Of a stretch of 64,000 nt of DNA, positions 35,902-44,737 are shown one piece after another. The notes beneath the pieces were generated by a model. It did not search any database. It was given only the letters and a program-made list of their open reading frames with translations, and was not told the DNA's origin. This stretch comes from Rhodoferax fermentans (GTDB lineage: Bacteria > Pseudomonadota > Gammaproteobacteria > Burkholderiales > Burkholderiaceae_C). Position numbers and translations under genes: made by a program. Position 1 is the first letter of the stretch. Every line of letters starts with the position of its first letter. Location: the NCBI RefSeq assembly GCF_002017865.1, contig NZ_MTJN01000002.1, positions 2,418,001 through 2,482,000 on the forward strand, given 5' to 3'.

Positions 35902-37365
35902 CAATAACACGATCAATCGGTTAGCAACATCCAAAGGTAACAATTTTCGTGCCGCCGCAGGAAATTCATTCAGAATAGGATGACGAGTAAATATCACAGC
36001 CCCGATCCATGCAGTAACAACAGACAACCCAACAATAATTAGCTTAACAATATCAGGAGTTGTGTTTGTGAAAAATAGGGCACAAGCACCCGTAACAGGA
36101 ATACAAAAAAACATAACTTTCAAACTGTGCCAATGCGCGAAAGCAGCAGCCTTCGCAGTATAGCCAAAGTATTTAGACATCAGCAATACTGGAAGTGAAA
36201 TGGTACAAATGTCAGCAATAGTCAATGCAATTGCAAAGAGCATTACATCGTTGGCATTTAATACAAACACAAAAAACAGGCGGGTGACGATGCTTGTAAC
36301 GGTCCAAACCGCAGCCAGATATGGGCGGCCGATCGCCATAAAGGCTGGGTAACACAATGCATAGCCTACACTCATAGTCCACTGTGCACATATAAAAATA
36401 ACGATGGGTGCCGCCTCTACCCAACTGTTACCATATAAAACCCTAATGATCTCTGTACTAAAAAATCCAACAATTAGAAAGAATGGCCATGACAGCACCG
36501 TAAGATAGGCTGTAGCCTTGGTAAATATTGGTATCAGATCAACGTTTGCATGATAATTTTTTGCGACAAAGGGTAATGCGTTATAAGTAATTGTTGGACC
36601 AACTACTTGGTAAAATAACCCGACCAAACCGCTGGCGCGGCTGTACAACCCTACTGGGTGTGGCCCACCCAATTTTCCCAAGACCAAATCCGGGATGCTG
36701 GTGTTAATGCTTATGACTAAATCGCCAAAAAGTGCACCGGTTCCAAATTTGGCAGTACGTCGCCAATTTTTTAATGACGGTATGAGTGGTGTAGTTGGGT
36801 CACGCAATGCCAGATAGATGAATATTCCTGCAGTGTTATTTGCAACACTAGCCCAAACCATAGACATATAACTCAAGCCATACATTGCAAGCCCAATAGC
36901 AGTAGCTGCATAGACAATCGTGCCAACACCGTTAACTACGGCTTGCTTACCAGCCTCGTGCTCGCGTGCTTGCAGGCAATAAAAATAAGAGGAAAAAGGT
37001 AATAGCAGCCAAATGATCGTAGAGACATGCAGTATGTTTTGTATGCCTAGTAAGGAATAAAAAACTGCAATATAACCGCTAGAGAAATAAATGATTGCAG
37101 CAAACGACCAAGCACTTAGGATCAACAAGCCGAGCGCAGTTTTTTTCTTTTCTGTAGTCAGGTCTTTCTCTTGCAATAAATATGCGGATATCCCGAAGTC
37201 TCGAAAGGCCGAAATAACAGTGACAAAAACTATGGTTATTGAGAATATACCAATCTCTGACGGTGTAAGAATACGTGCAAGTACAAGTGTTACGCCGAAC
37301 TGGACCAACATATTAAAGTTGGTTGAAAGAAATGTAATAAATACAGAGCGCCTTATTTTAGACAT
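35890..37365 (-). CDS. Wzx-like polysaccharide flippase 1 (MOP superfamily)
   Basis: This 491-residue membrane protein has 12 to 14 hydrophobic segments and the opening pattern of oligosaccharide flippases (VQFGVTLVLARILTPSEIGIF). It would move lipid-linked repeat units across the inner membrane. The gene is markedly AT-rich compared with the flanks. It is the first of two flippases in the window (second at 60369-61838). It converges on the ATP-grasp fusion gene and is followed upstream, on the same strand, by a glycosyltransferase gene 26 bp away. Confidence 0.92.
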   Translation of the reverse strand: MSKIRRSVFITFLSTNFNMLVQFGVTLVLARILTPSEIGIFSITIVFVTVISAFRDFGISAYLLQEKDLTTEKKKTALGLLILSAWSFAAIIYFSSGYIAVFYSLLGIQNILHVSTIIWLLLPFSSYFYCLQAREHEAGKQAVVNGVGTIVYAATAIGLAMYGLSYMSMVWASVANNTAGIFIYLALRDPTTPLIPSLKNWRRTAKFGTGALFGDLVISINTSIPDLVLGKLGGPHPVGLYSRASGLVGLFYQVVGPTITYNALPFVAKNYHANVDLIPIFTKATAYLTVLSWPFFLIVGFFSTEIIRVLYGNSWVEAAPIVIFICAQWTMSVGYALCYPAFMAIGRPYLAAVWTVTSIVTRLFFVFVLNANDVMLFAIALTIADICTISLPVLLMSKYFGYTAKAAAFAHWHSLKVMFFCIPVTGACALFFTNTTPDIVKLIIVGLSVVTAWIGAVIFTRHPILNEFPAAARKLLPLDVANRLIVLLKLN

Positions 37366-37391
37366 GTTGGCGTCTTATTTTAATTTTTATT

Positions 37392-38552
37392 TTAAATATC
37401 AAGGCAATCGCTCGAATACTTAACGCTCAACTTATCTGGCAATCTACTATTTCTAACTTTCAGCAAGTTCGCACGCCAGTCATGATTAAACTCAACAAAT
37501 TTGTCGTATTGCAAATTGTTAAAGAAAATCAACATTTCCTCTGCATTCTCAAACAGTCTGCCAATAGGTCCATACTTTTCTTGTATACCTTGAAGCGTAT
37601 TAGATTTAAGACCAATAATTGGTTTTAAATTTGTAATAGCATCACTGACTGTGCCGCTGGCTATAAAGTCATAGCAACGACTGTAAAGGGGAGAGCAAAT
37701 TAGATCCACCTCACGCAACCCCGCAAGATAATCTCCACGACTCAATCCACCGGGTGTTGGCTTGCGAAATAATGCTGTTGTATCAATTGGGTGGCCATCT
37801 GATTTGGCTTCAATACCGATAGCGTGAAATTCAATATTTGGATTATTGCAACTTAGCGCTATTTTTGAATATATATCAAAGCCTTTATTTCGATTAGCAT
37901 GCCCCAGAAATCCAATTCTTATTTTTTGGTTAGCCTGTTGGATATCAAAGCACTCGTCGGGGACGACCGGATGCTCAAGGGTGACAATATTTTTCGCTAA
38001 GTGCGGAGAAATTTGCGTTATGGATTTTGCCACACCTAGCTCAAGTGCAACAATTTTAATATTATTGGCAACCCTCTTATTTAGCTGGGACACAAAGTCC
38101 CCAGCTTTTATTAGCGGGTTTCTGGACCGCCAGATCATGGCATCGCCAAGCTGGGCATGCATCAATAAATGAATAGGTTTTTTTGAAATAGTCGGCCACT
38201 TCGCAGCCACTGCGCTATACAACCCAGCATCGACGCCCATCAACGTGACTAACCGTACTTCTTTTCCTTTAATTGTTTCTTTAATTTTGGCAATTATTTT
38301 ATTGGCACCTAATCTTGCAAACAATGGGTTGTGTCTTGAAGCCCCAAATGGAATAACGGCTGGTTCGATAGCTGTGAAGGTTAATTGGTTTTGATTTGGA
38401 AACTTTGATCTCAAATTTGCTACATGACCCGTAACTGCATATAAATGAATTTTATCTGCGGGAAAAGCAGCTAGTAGTATTCTAATATAGCTCTCATTAA
38501 ATGGTAAATGCATTTTGGCATGACTTAACACATCAAAACAGAAAATGTCCAT
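37392..38552 (-). CDS. Glycosyltransferase, GT4-like (GT-B fold)
   Basis: This 386-residue protein has a GT-B-like layout: N-terminal acceptor half (MDIFCFDVLSHAKMHLPFNE) and a C-terminal donor half starting around IRIGFLGHANRNKGFDIY. The usual E-x7-E motif is not obvious; FIASGTVSDAITNLKPIIGL stands near its place. It is AT-rich like the flippase next to it and probably arrived with it. Its specific sugar is unknown. The ATG at 38552 opens with the first strand. Confidence 0.75.
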   Translation of the reverse strand: MDIFCFDVLSHAKMHLPFNESYIRILLAAFPADKIHLYAVTGHVANLRSKFPNQNQLTFTAIEPAVIPFGASRHNPLFARLGANKIIAKIKETIKGKEVRLVTLMGVDAGLYSAVAAKWPTISKKPIHLLMHAQLGDAMIWRSRNPLIKAGDFVSQLNKRVANNIKIVALELGVAKSITQISPHLAKNIVTLEHPVVPDECFDIQQANQKIRIGFLGHANRNKGFDIYSKIALSCNNPNIEFHAIGIEAKSDGHPIDTTALFRKPTPGGLSRGDYLAGLREVDLICSPLYSRCYDFIASGTVSDAITNLKPIIGLKSNTLQGIQEKYGPIGRLFENAEEMLIFFNNLQYDKFVEFNHDWRANLLKVRNSRLPDKLSVKYSSDCLDI

Positions 38553-38592
38553 AGAGTAATTACCTTGTTTTGTTAATGCTTGAAAGTAACCA

Positions 38593-39624
38593 TTATTTTG
38601 ACTTGAGCAACAGTTGGTGAATTTGCATGGCCGTTAAAAAAACGCCACCCAAATCTTCTTTAAAAAACTGGCAGCACTGTTCGATGGTGTTGAGAAAGCC
38701 TCGCAGCTCATTTACTGTGCGTACGTAGGGCGTGTTCCCCGGTACCAGCGACGGACTGTGATAAGTGAGTGTCATGGGTTGGCCGCTATTGCTTATTGTC
38801 ATCATCAGACGCTTCAGCGCAACCAGGTCGCAGCCCTCTGGGGTCAGCCTGATGCGCTCAAGTAAATGCGTTCGGGCTAGCAGGCCTTTAACGCGCCATG
38901 TGGCTGCAAACCGGTGGTCTAACTTGGGGTAGAGCGCCGGGCCAACCCCTTTGAGTGCACCGCAAAACGCTGTGGTCACCGGCAAGGCCAGCATTGGTGC
39001 GCGTGGGGCCGCAAACCAAAACGCTGTGTTGGTGCAGTTGGTGTAATCAGGACCGCCGTCCGCATTAAATGCAGTGTATGGCACCACACTGGCATCGACA
39101 CAGTAGCCTAGGGCCGCAAGGGTGCCCAACGTATGTGGCCCCAGGCCGTAGCGCCCTGCTTTAAAGACCTGAGGCTGGTGTCCAAAATTGTCGTGGATCG
39201 CGTTTGTTAGTTGCTTGATCTTTTCAGCCTCCAACTCGGGGAGTAAGTTACCGGCGTACGAGTTGTGGGCATTGACTACTTCTACGTACGGCGGTGACAC
39301 CCATGGATGCAAGTGTGTACCCACTTCACAGCGCCCTTCGCGCATGATGGCTCGTAAAGCAGAGTAGGCCGCAGGCGTTGTGGCAACGGGCCAATCAACA
39401 ACGTACGTGGGAACAATACCAAGGCGGTCATATATCGCACGGTGTGCCGTCTCTTGTGCGCCGATGGACTCTGTAGCGGTGCATTGCCTTGAGAATGGTT
39501 TTGACCAATCAAACTCTTCCTCAGTGTCCACAATTACACACATCACCGGGGGGTGCCCAGGTGGCAACCGGGCAGGTGTGCGATTTGGCCACTCAAGCAC
39601 TTTTTGCAGCATGACGTATCTCAT
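38593..39624 (-). CDS. Polysaccharide deacetylase-like protein (NodB/WalW type)
   Basis: This 343-residue protein resembles WalW-like members of the NodB deacetylase superfamily. The first metal/base motif is IVDTEEEFDWSK near residue 31 and the second is EVGTHLHPWVSPP, giving His residues for metal binding; FKAGRYGLGPHTL takes the place of the third motif. It may remove acetyl groups from the polymer or repeat unit; no signal peptide is seen, so action on a cytoplasmic or lipid-linked precursor is likely. Its start overlaps the end of the ligase gene by 32 bases (ATG 39624; 39612 is an alternative), so the pair is coupled. Confidence 0.82.
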   Translation of the reverse strand: MRYVMLQKVLEWPNRTPARLPPGHPPVMCVIVDTEEEFDWSKPFSRQCTATESIGAQETAHRAIYDRLGIVPTYVVDWPVATTPAAYSALRAIMREGRCEVGTHLHPWVSPPYVEVVNAHNSYAGNLLPELEAEKIKQLTNAIHDNFGHQPQVFKAGRYGLGPHTLGTLAALGYCVDASVVPYTAFNADGGPDYTNCTNTAFWFAAPRAPMLALPVTTAFCGALKGVGPALYPKLDHRFAATWRVKGLLARTHLLERIRLTPEGCDLVALKRLMMTISNSGQPMTLTYHSPSLVPGNTPYVRTVNELRGFLNTIEQCCQFFKEDLGGVFLTAMQIHQLLLKSK

Positions 39625-40888
39625 GTTGAATCTGCTGCTTGATACATTCCATCAACATGATGACCATGTATGGAAGTTCAAAATATGCGGCACTCAAGAG
39701 GGCGCCACCAACTGCATAGGCAATCATCGAAGCGGTAAGAAGGTCTGCGAGGTCGACCGCCCATTTGAATTCTTCCTGATGTTTAGATGCTATCTTTTTT
39801 ATGTCATTCCTTGTCTTAAATGAATTAAGAAGTGTCAATAAAAATAAAAAGAAACCCAAAAAACCAAGATCGCCCATCACTTGAAAATATATACTGTGAG
39901 CTACAAAACTATATGGGTTTGGTGTAACTATAAAACCCATCAACCCTTGTGCATCCCTGAATTTTTCGTACAACGAATGTGCCGCGACTGCATCAAGACC
40001 ACCACCTAAAAGTGGATTCTCCAACGCAATCGCAGTACTCTTTTTCCACACAGCAACACGGGTCATGAAGGATGAATCTTGATCTGCCTCAGAAATAGTA
40101 CCCATTCGTTCAGACCATGAATCTGGGGCAACCGTGACGACAAGAAAAGCCAAACTTATCAGGGCCAATGCACCAACAAACTTACGTTGGCTTACCTTTA
40201 ACATCCACAAGCCCATTGCAACTAAAGCAATCAACCCACCACGTGAACGAGTCGATATAACGGTCAAAATAGTAAGGACCACTGCTACCAGTGCACCTAC
40301 CCGCACCCAACGGTATGGTATTTGCAAATATGCATAGAACACCAATGGCACGGTCATAGCCATTACCATGGCAAAGTGATTATTGTCACCAAGTTTCGCT
40401 GGGCCATAACCAAGATGCCCACCAGCGCTAGCGATAAATTTGAGGCCATTTAGGACTCCATGAAAGGCGGACCCCAAAATAATCATCAGTACAAAAGCGT
40501 GAATTCGTGTGCGAGTCGTCAGCAACATCGGCATGATGAGGCAAAATAAAAGAGTTTTCAGTAGGTTTGTGCATAGCTCCCAGTTTCTGGATAAATCTGG
40601 ATACGCGAAAGTTGCACTCAAAAGCACTTGTAAGCCAAATACTATAAATAAAATAGCAGTGGTATTGGCTGACCATTTTCTGCTGTAAACATCTTTTTTG
40701 ATTATTAGTAGGAATAACGTCATAACTGCAAATACTTGCACATAAGGTATTGAATTCATAAATCCATATAAATATGAATTTATAGAGATAAGACCTGTCC
40801 AACCCCACAATAAATATGAGTTAAATGTACTCCTGAAGCTCAACTGAACCAGGAAAAGCATAAACCCGAAAAACATCAAGTCACGCAT
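39593..40888 (-). CDS. O-glycosylation ligase-like membrane protein, exosortase-A-associated type
   Basis: This 431-residue polytopic protein resembles the putative O-glycosylation ligase of exosortase-A loci. It has about eleven membrane segments, the large periplasmic loop region with LGDNNHFAMVMAMTVP, STRSRGGLIALVAMG and AVWKKSTAIALENPLLGGG, as in WaaL/PglL-type ligases. It is the third ligase-like protein in the window and belongs to a different subgroup from the two FEEFD-type paralogues. The ATG at 40888 with AAGGGA upstream is preferred; an upstream small membrane-protein gene overlaps it by 8 bases. Transfer of glycan to PEP-CTERM proteins is a reasonable inference. Confidence 0.88.
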   Translation of the reverse strand: MRDLMFFGFMLFLVQLSFRSTFNSYLLWGWTGLISINSYLYGFMNSIPYVQVFAVMTLFLLIIKKDVYSRKWSANTTAILFIVFGLQVLLSATFAYPDLSRNWELCTNLLKTLLFCLIMPMLLTTRTRIHAFVLMIILGSAFHGVLNGLKFIASAGGHLGYGPAKLGDNNHFAMVMAMTVPLVFYAYLQIPYRWVRVGALVAVVLTILTVISTRSRGGLIALVAMGLWMLKVSQRKFVGALALISLAFLVVTVAPDSWSERMGTISEADQDSSFMTRVAVWKKSTAIALENPLLGGGLDAVAAHSLYEKFRDAQGLMGFIVTPNPYSFVAHSIYFQVMGDLGFLGFFLFLLTLLNSFKTRNDIKKIASKHQEEFKWAVDLADLLTASMIAYAVGGALLSAAYFELPYMVIMLMECIKQQIQHEIRHAAKSA

Positions 40889-41057
40889 GTGGTCCCTTAC
40901 CCTTGCTGCCTTCGAGTTGTGAAGGACTGGCCTCGGTTTCCTTATAAGAAAAGATAGATAACTTTTTCTCATCCTTACCCTGCTCGCTACGATTGATACG
41001 ATACAAAAGTAGCACCATGCAGGCAATCGTCAGTCCGAATAGCGCAGCTTCAATCAT
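40881..41057 (-). CDS. Small membrane protein overlapping the ligase gene
   Basis: This is a 58-residue open frame with one membrane segment (ALFGLTIACMVLLLYRIN) and a charged C-terminal tail with EQGKDEKK. The ATG at 41057 has GGAG 8 bases upstream. The stop overlaps the ligase start by 8 bases, which is the layout of translationally coupled genes. I do not recognise a family. It may be a small partner of the ligase or a chance frame; the membrane segment and the ribosome site favour a real gene. Confidence 0.5.
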   Translation of the reverse strand: MIEAALFGLTIACMVLLLYRINRSEQGKDEKKLSIFSYKETEASPSQLEGSKGKGPHA

Positions 41058-41514
41058 GCAGCCACTCCAAATTTTGAAGAACGTGGTTATGCGAAGTGGT
41101 GAGCATGAGGGCGGCCAGCATTGGGTCACAGCGCACCACAATGCACCGCGAAGGCTGTGCTTCGCGCACGGCCGCCAAGGCTTTGATGAGCCAGGCAATG
41201 TTGTCCGTGGACCGCAAACTAAATACTATTTTTATAGCTACAAGCCTTTTACGCATAAGGTCAAGGATGCTTTTTGTTATATATGCGAAGTCGACGGAAA
41301 CGCCGTTCGATATTAATAAGACTGGGATTAGGGGCAACAGGAAAGATCTTTCTAGGTTAGCACTTAAACAGTAGTTGGAGGTGGTGTCGCGCAGCGGCCC
41401 GGCATCAGTCATGATTTGCTTGAGGCATGGCTTTCGTGCCGTGCCCAGCGACAACAGAACAGTGGCACGGTTTGTCGAGACAACGTCCAATATCGCCTGA
41501 GTAGGTTCTGACAT
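41050..41514 (-). pseudogene. Decayed glycosyltransferase GT4 fragment
   Basis: The translated C-terminal part (about 41075-41310) is recognisable as a worn copy of the central part of the glycosyltransferase at 52796-53887: ISNGVSVDFAYITKS corresponds to IPNGVAIDPAYMEKR, and NIAWLIKALAAVREAQPSR to NIARLIKAFAAVRATQPAR. The glycine-rich donor loop (GGGPE) has become RCDPM, the domain stops shortly after, and the N-terminal half is missing or unrelated. The frame is open but key residues and two thirds of the length are gone. Both copies carry a family-A repeat at the same place (here 41225-41262). Confidence 0.6.
41225..41262. repeat. Degenerate palindromic repeat, family A, inside pseudogene
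   Basis: ACTATTTTTATAGCTACAAG followed by CCTTTTACGCATAAGG keeps the order of the family elements with several mismatches. It is at the position equivalent to the copy at 53300-53340 in the intact relative. Confidence 0.45.
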
Positions 41515-41529
41515 TGTGGGAGGTGCCAA

Positions 41530-41770
41530 GTAAAAAGACTTTAGCCTTGGTCATAAAGGTTTCCCAAAAATCCGTTTAACTGTAACGCTTTTAAAAGGCG
41601 TTACAGCTCAGCAAGCCGCAAAAGCGCGCTGTGCGCACGACGATATGCGACAGGTTGTGTTGTGGGGCTTGCTTACACTGCTGACATCTGAAGTGTCCTT
41701 ACATACTTGACCTGCAATTCAGGGCGCTGAATCGTGGTCAACAGGTTTCCATAATGCCAACTACGGCGGA
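41530..41770. other. Gene-free stretch with a 27-base palindrome
   Basis: Together with the pseudogene this is the longest stretch without an intact gene. It contains CTGTAACGC / GCGTTACAG (41580-41606) around TTTTAAAAG, a near-perfect palindrome. No promoter, RNA gene or gene fragment that I recognise lies in the rest. Confidence 0.5.
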
Positions 41771-43336
41771 CTACTCTGGCGGGCTACCCTTGATCTTTTC
41801 AAACAAAATCAACTGTGTGCTCTCTGGTATGCCGACTTGTGAGATGACGCCTCGGTCAACAAAACCATCCGCCAACTGCGCCAACTCCGGGTACCGCACG
41901 CGCTTAACCAGCCAAACACGCTTTGCATTGGTTGTAGCAGCAGTTGCGTCCCGGCCAATGACATAAGTGATGCCCCTATCGACAATTTGGTTCGTTTCGG
42001 GTTGTAACTTGAGTGCATCTGTTAACTGTGGGCCAAGTTTCTGCACCAAGCGTTGCCAACTGTCGCTGAGCGGGGGTAAAACTCTTAGCGGCGAGCCCCA
42101 TTCCGGCTTGACAGCGTAGCGCATTACAGCCCAGTAAAGATATGGCTTCGGTATGACCACCACATCACCCGGTTGGGCCAGCGCCACCAATGCCGCTGCA
42201 ACGGGTTGGTATGGGCTGATGCGTGTAGTCAAATGAGCCATTGCCGGAAAAATTGCAACCGTCATTGGCACCAAAACTGCCACTGTGCTCCACACCCTCA
42301 AAGGGCGGCGCAAGCCCTGCCCCCCCCCTGCCAATGCAAGGCAGGCAAAGGGCATCAGCATGGCTGAATAAACAGGCGTCTTGAACATGGGTGCAAAGAA
42401 CAACCCAACAATTGCCGCTGCGGCATATGGCCCGACCAGCAAAAAAAGCGATACCCAACGTGTACGTGCATGCCAAAGCCCCAACCCAACAGCAAGCACA
42501 AACAAAATGGCGCCCAAGGGTTTGCCAGGTGGCCAGTTCATACCCCAGCCGGCGACCATGCCGCCCAGGTGGGTGATAACCGAGCCGTCATCATTATTGC
42601 CGCCCGACTCAGCTTGGCCCGCCATGCCCAACCGGAAGACTACCGACACTACCAATGGCAGCAGTAGGATGGCAGCAACCGCCTGGGTGATGAACCAGCG
42701 TTTCCATGCTGCTGCGCGGCCGTGTTCTGCATAAACTTGCACCGCCGCCGCTAGCGCGATCCACGCAACAAAATAGATAGCAATAGCGTGGCTGTAACCA
42801 AGGGCTAGCTGCACAAAAAGCATGGCAAACCAAGGCCATAGTCGCTTGTCTGTGCCAACCAGCGCACGCTGGTTGAGCCACCAGCTGCCAAGCGCTAGCG
42901 CCGGAATCATGGCGTACATCCGCAAATTGACAGCAGCCGAGGCCACCTGCGGTGCCAGCGTAAAAAATGCCACGGCCATCAGCGCTGCCGTTGTGCCAAG
43001 CCACTGGTGACCTACCCCAAAAATGACTAGACAGCTTACAAGATGCCAGGCAATGGAATTGAGCAGCAAGCCTTTGTCACTTGAAAAGAACAGTGCCCAA
43101 AATTTGAGCTGCAAAAAATGGAATGGCGGGTGCTGGTCTAGCCGTGCAATCTCCACAAAAAAATACGGCAATTGCTCATTCAGGAAGGCGACCTGAAAAA
43201 TCTCATCCTCCCAAAATCCGTTCCACTGCGAAAAGCTCGTTAACACTGCAGCCAGCCCGACCAGCAATGCTAAAGCAATGAAGAACTGAAGCGGTCGTTG
43301 CGCCTTTGATGTTTCTACCGTGGCAATGCCGTTCAT
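41771..43336 (-). CDS. ArnT/PMT-like membrane glycosyltransferase (GT39, GT-C fold)
   Basis: This 521-residue polytopic protein has the GT-C signature acidic pair in the first periplasmic loop (GFWEDEIFQVAF) and the second loop motif ARLDQHPPFHFLQ, both typical of GT39 enzymes that use polyprenyl-phosphate sugars. About ten membrane segments follow, then a soluble C-terminal part (about residues 375-520). The donor may be made by the GtrB-like enzyme encoded directly upstream, because the start overlaps that gene's stop as ATGA. It would add a sugar in the periplasm. Confidence 0.88.
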   Translation of the reverse strand: MNGIATVETSKAQRPLQFFIALALLVGLAAVLTSFSQWNGFWEDEIFQVAFLNEQLPYFFVEIARLDQHPPFHFLQLKFWALFFSSDKGLLLNSIAWHLVSCLVIFGVGHQWLGTTAALMAVAFFTLAPQVASAAVNLRMYAMIPALALGSWWLNQRALVGTDKRLWPWFAMLFVQLALGYSHAIAIYFVAWIALAAAVQVYAEHGRAAAWKRWFITQAVAAILLLPLVVSVVFRLGMAGQAESGGNNDDGSVITHLGGMVAGWGMNWPPGKPLGAILFVLAVGLGLWHARTRWVSLFLLVGPYAAAAIVGLFFAPMFKTPVYSAMLMPFACLALAGGGQGLRRPLRVWSTVAVLVPMTVAIFPAMAHLTTRISPYQPVAAALVALAQPGDVVVIPKPYLYWAVMRYAVKPEWGSPLRVLPPLSDSWQRLVQKLGPQLTDALKLQPETNQIVDRGITYVIGRDATAATTNAKRVWLVKRVRYPELAQLADGFVDRGVISQVGIPESTQLILFEKIKGSPPE

Positions 43337-44280
43337 ATAATTTTCTCAATGAAATAGCGTGGTCTTTGTTTGGTTTCCATGTAGATCTTGGCTACATACT
43401 CACCAAGAATACCGATTGACAGTAATTGTATGCCACCTAAAAAATATATTGGTACAACTGATGAGGCCCAACCAGGAATAACAGCTTTTAAAACCAAGGT
43501 CCCATAAATAACAAATAAGATCATTGCAAAACTAAAGCCAGACACCAAAAAACCTAATAAAGTAATTAATCTCAACGGGACGATGCTGAAAGAGGTAACT
43601 CCTTCAGCCGCAAAAGCTAGCATCTTGCGCAGTGGATACTTTGAAACGCCGGCAAAACGCTCGGCACGGTCATATTTGACAGTGGCTGCCCTGTACCCTA
43701 TTAACGGAACAATGCCACGTAAAAACATGTTCACTTCGCCGAACTGGCGCAAGGCCTCAACGGCGCGGCGGCCTAGCAGCCGAAAATCAGCATGGTTGTG
43801 CACCAGGTCAACGCCCATTTTTTTCATCAGCCCGTAATACATCAAAGCGGTGTTGCGCTTGAAGCCCGTATCTGTCTGGCGCGAATCACGCACGCCGTAC
43901 ACCACTTCTGCACCCCCCAAAAACTCGCGCACCATATTCTCAATGACAGCGATATCGTCTTGCAGATCAGCATCAATGCTGACGATGGCATCGCCCTCAA
44001 CTGACAACAGGCCAGACAACAACGCATTTTGATGCCCCCGGTTGCCCGACAGTTTGATACCGTGTACTCGCGTATCACCCGCCGCCAACTCCTCAATCAA
44101 GGGCCAGGTTTTGTCCTTGCTGCCGTCGTCAACATAATGCACACAACTGCCGTTATTAACGAGACCTAACGCGTGCAACTTGCAAAGCAGCGCTAACAGC
44201 CGACGATTCGTTTCAGGTAGAACCTCCTCCTCGTTATAGCAAGGTACAACAATAGCAAGCTTGATCGGGTTCACATGCAT
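43333..44280 (-). CDS. GtrB/DPM1-like polyprenyl-phosphate glycosyltransferase (GT2)
   Basis: This 315-residue membrane-bound GT2 enzyme makes a polyprenyl-phosphate hexose from an NDP-sugar. Motifs: LAIVVPCYNEEEVLPET at the N-terminus, YVDDGSKDKTW, SIDADLQDDI and GVRDSRQTDTGFKR, followed by two C-terminal membrane helices (about 230-300). The start is the ATG at 44280 with GGAG upstream. It is sandwiched between a GtrA-like flippase gene (10 bp) and the GT39 gene (4-base overlap), forming a complete sugar-phosphate donor, flip and transfer module. Confidence 0.94.
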   Translation of the reverse strand: MHVNPIKLAIVVPCYNEEEVLPETNRRLLALLCKLHALGLVNNGSCVHYVDDGSKDKTWPLIEELAAGDTRVHGIKLSGNRGHQNALLSGLLSVEGDAIVSIDADLQDDIAVIENMVREFLGGAEVVYGVRDSRQTDTGFKRNTALMYYGLMKKMGVDLVHNHADFRLLGRRAVEALRQFGEVNMFLRGIVPLIGYRAATVKYDRAERFAGVSKYPLRKMLAFAAEGVTSFSIVPLRLITLLGFLVSGFSFAMILFVIYGTLVLKAVIPGWASSVVPIYFLGGIQLLSIGILGEYVAKIYMETKQRPRYFIEKII

Positions 44281-44290
44281 TTTTAGACTC

Positions 44291-44737
44291 CTATTGCTTC
44301 TCATGAACCGGCGTGGTGCGCCTGAACACAACATATTTAAGTATGAAATACGAGACTAGCGTAACCGGCACGGTGGCTACTGCTCCCGCTACATAGGGGC
44401 TTACTGTAGCCTGCACTAATGCACCGATGATTGAAATATTTAAAAGATAGATAAACAACCAAGCCACTACAAATTTGACAAATGTTACCTTGCTGGCATT
44501 CTTAAAAACTACATTGCCTTGCGTAGTGAAGCTGAAGGCTATTCCGAGTAAAAGTGCCATCAAATTGGCTGCTTGGAATTTAAAACCTAAAAATAGAAAG
44601 GCGGAGTATACTCCATAACTAAAAAGCGTATTACAAATGCCGACTAATATATATTTTACAAACTGACGATCAAAAAGTTTTAGCATCTTAACGCCTGATA
44701 AAGCATGAAACTGTCTCGAAACCGAAACGGTAGTCAT
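44291..44737 (-). CDS. GtrA-family membrane protein 1
   Basis: This is a four-helix protein of up to 148 residues, of the GtrA family thought to flip polyprenyl-phosphate sugars. Typical N-terminal pattern: FVKYILVGICNTLFSYGVY; C-terminal VSYFILKYVVFR. The ATG at 44737 overlaps the upstream stop codon as ATGA; an ATG at 44686 (MLKLFDRQ) gives a more usual length of 131 residues. It belongs with the GtrB-like enzyme just downstream. Confidence 0.9.
   Translation of the reverse strand: MTTVSVSRQFHALSGVKMLKLFDRQFVKYILVGICNTLFSYGVYSAFLFLGFKFQAANLMALLLGIAFSFTTQGNVVFKNASKVTFVKFVVAWLFIYLLNISIIGALVQATVSPYVAGAVATVPVTLVSYFILKYVVFRRTTPVHEKQ

Noticed and set aside
41771..43336. Considered as a possible exosortase because of its many membrane segments
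   Set aside because: The DE and DQHPP loop motifs identify a GT39-type glycosyltransferase; no exosortase Cys/Arg/His pattern is seen.
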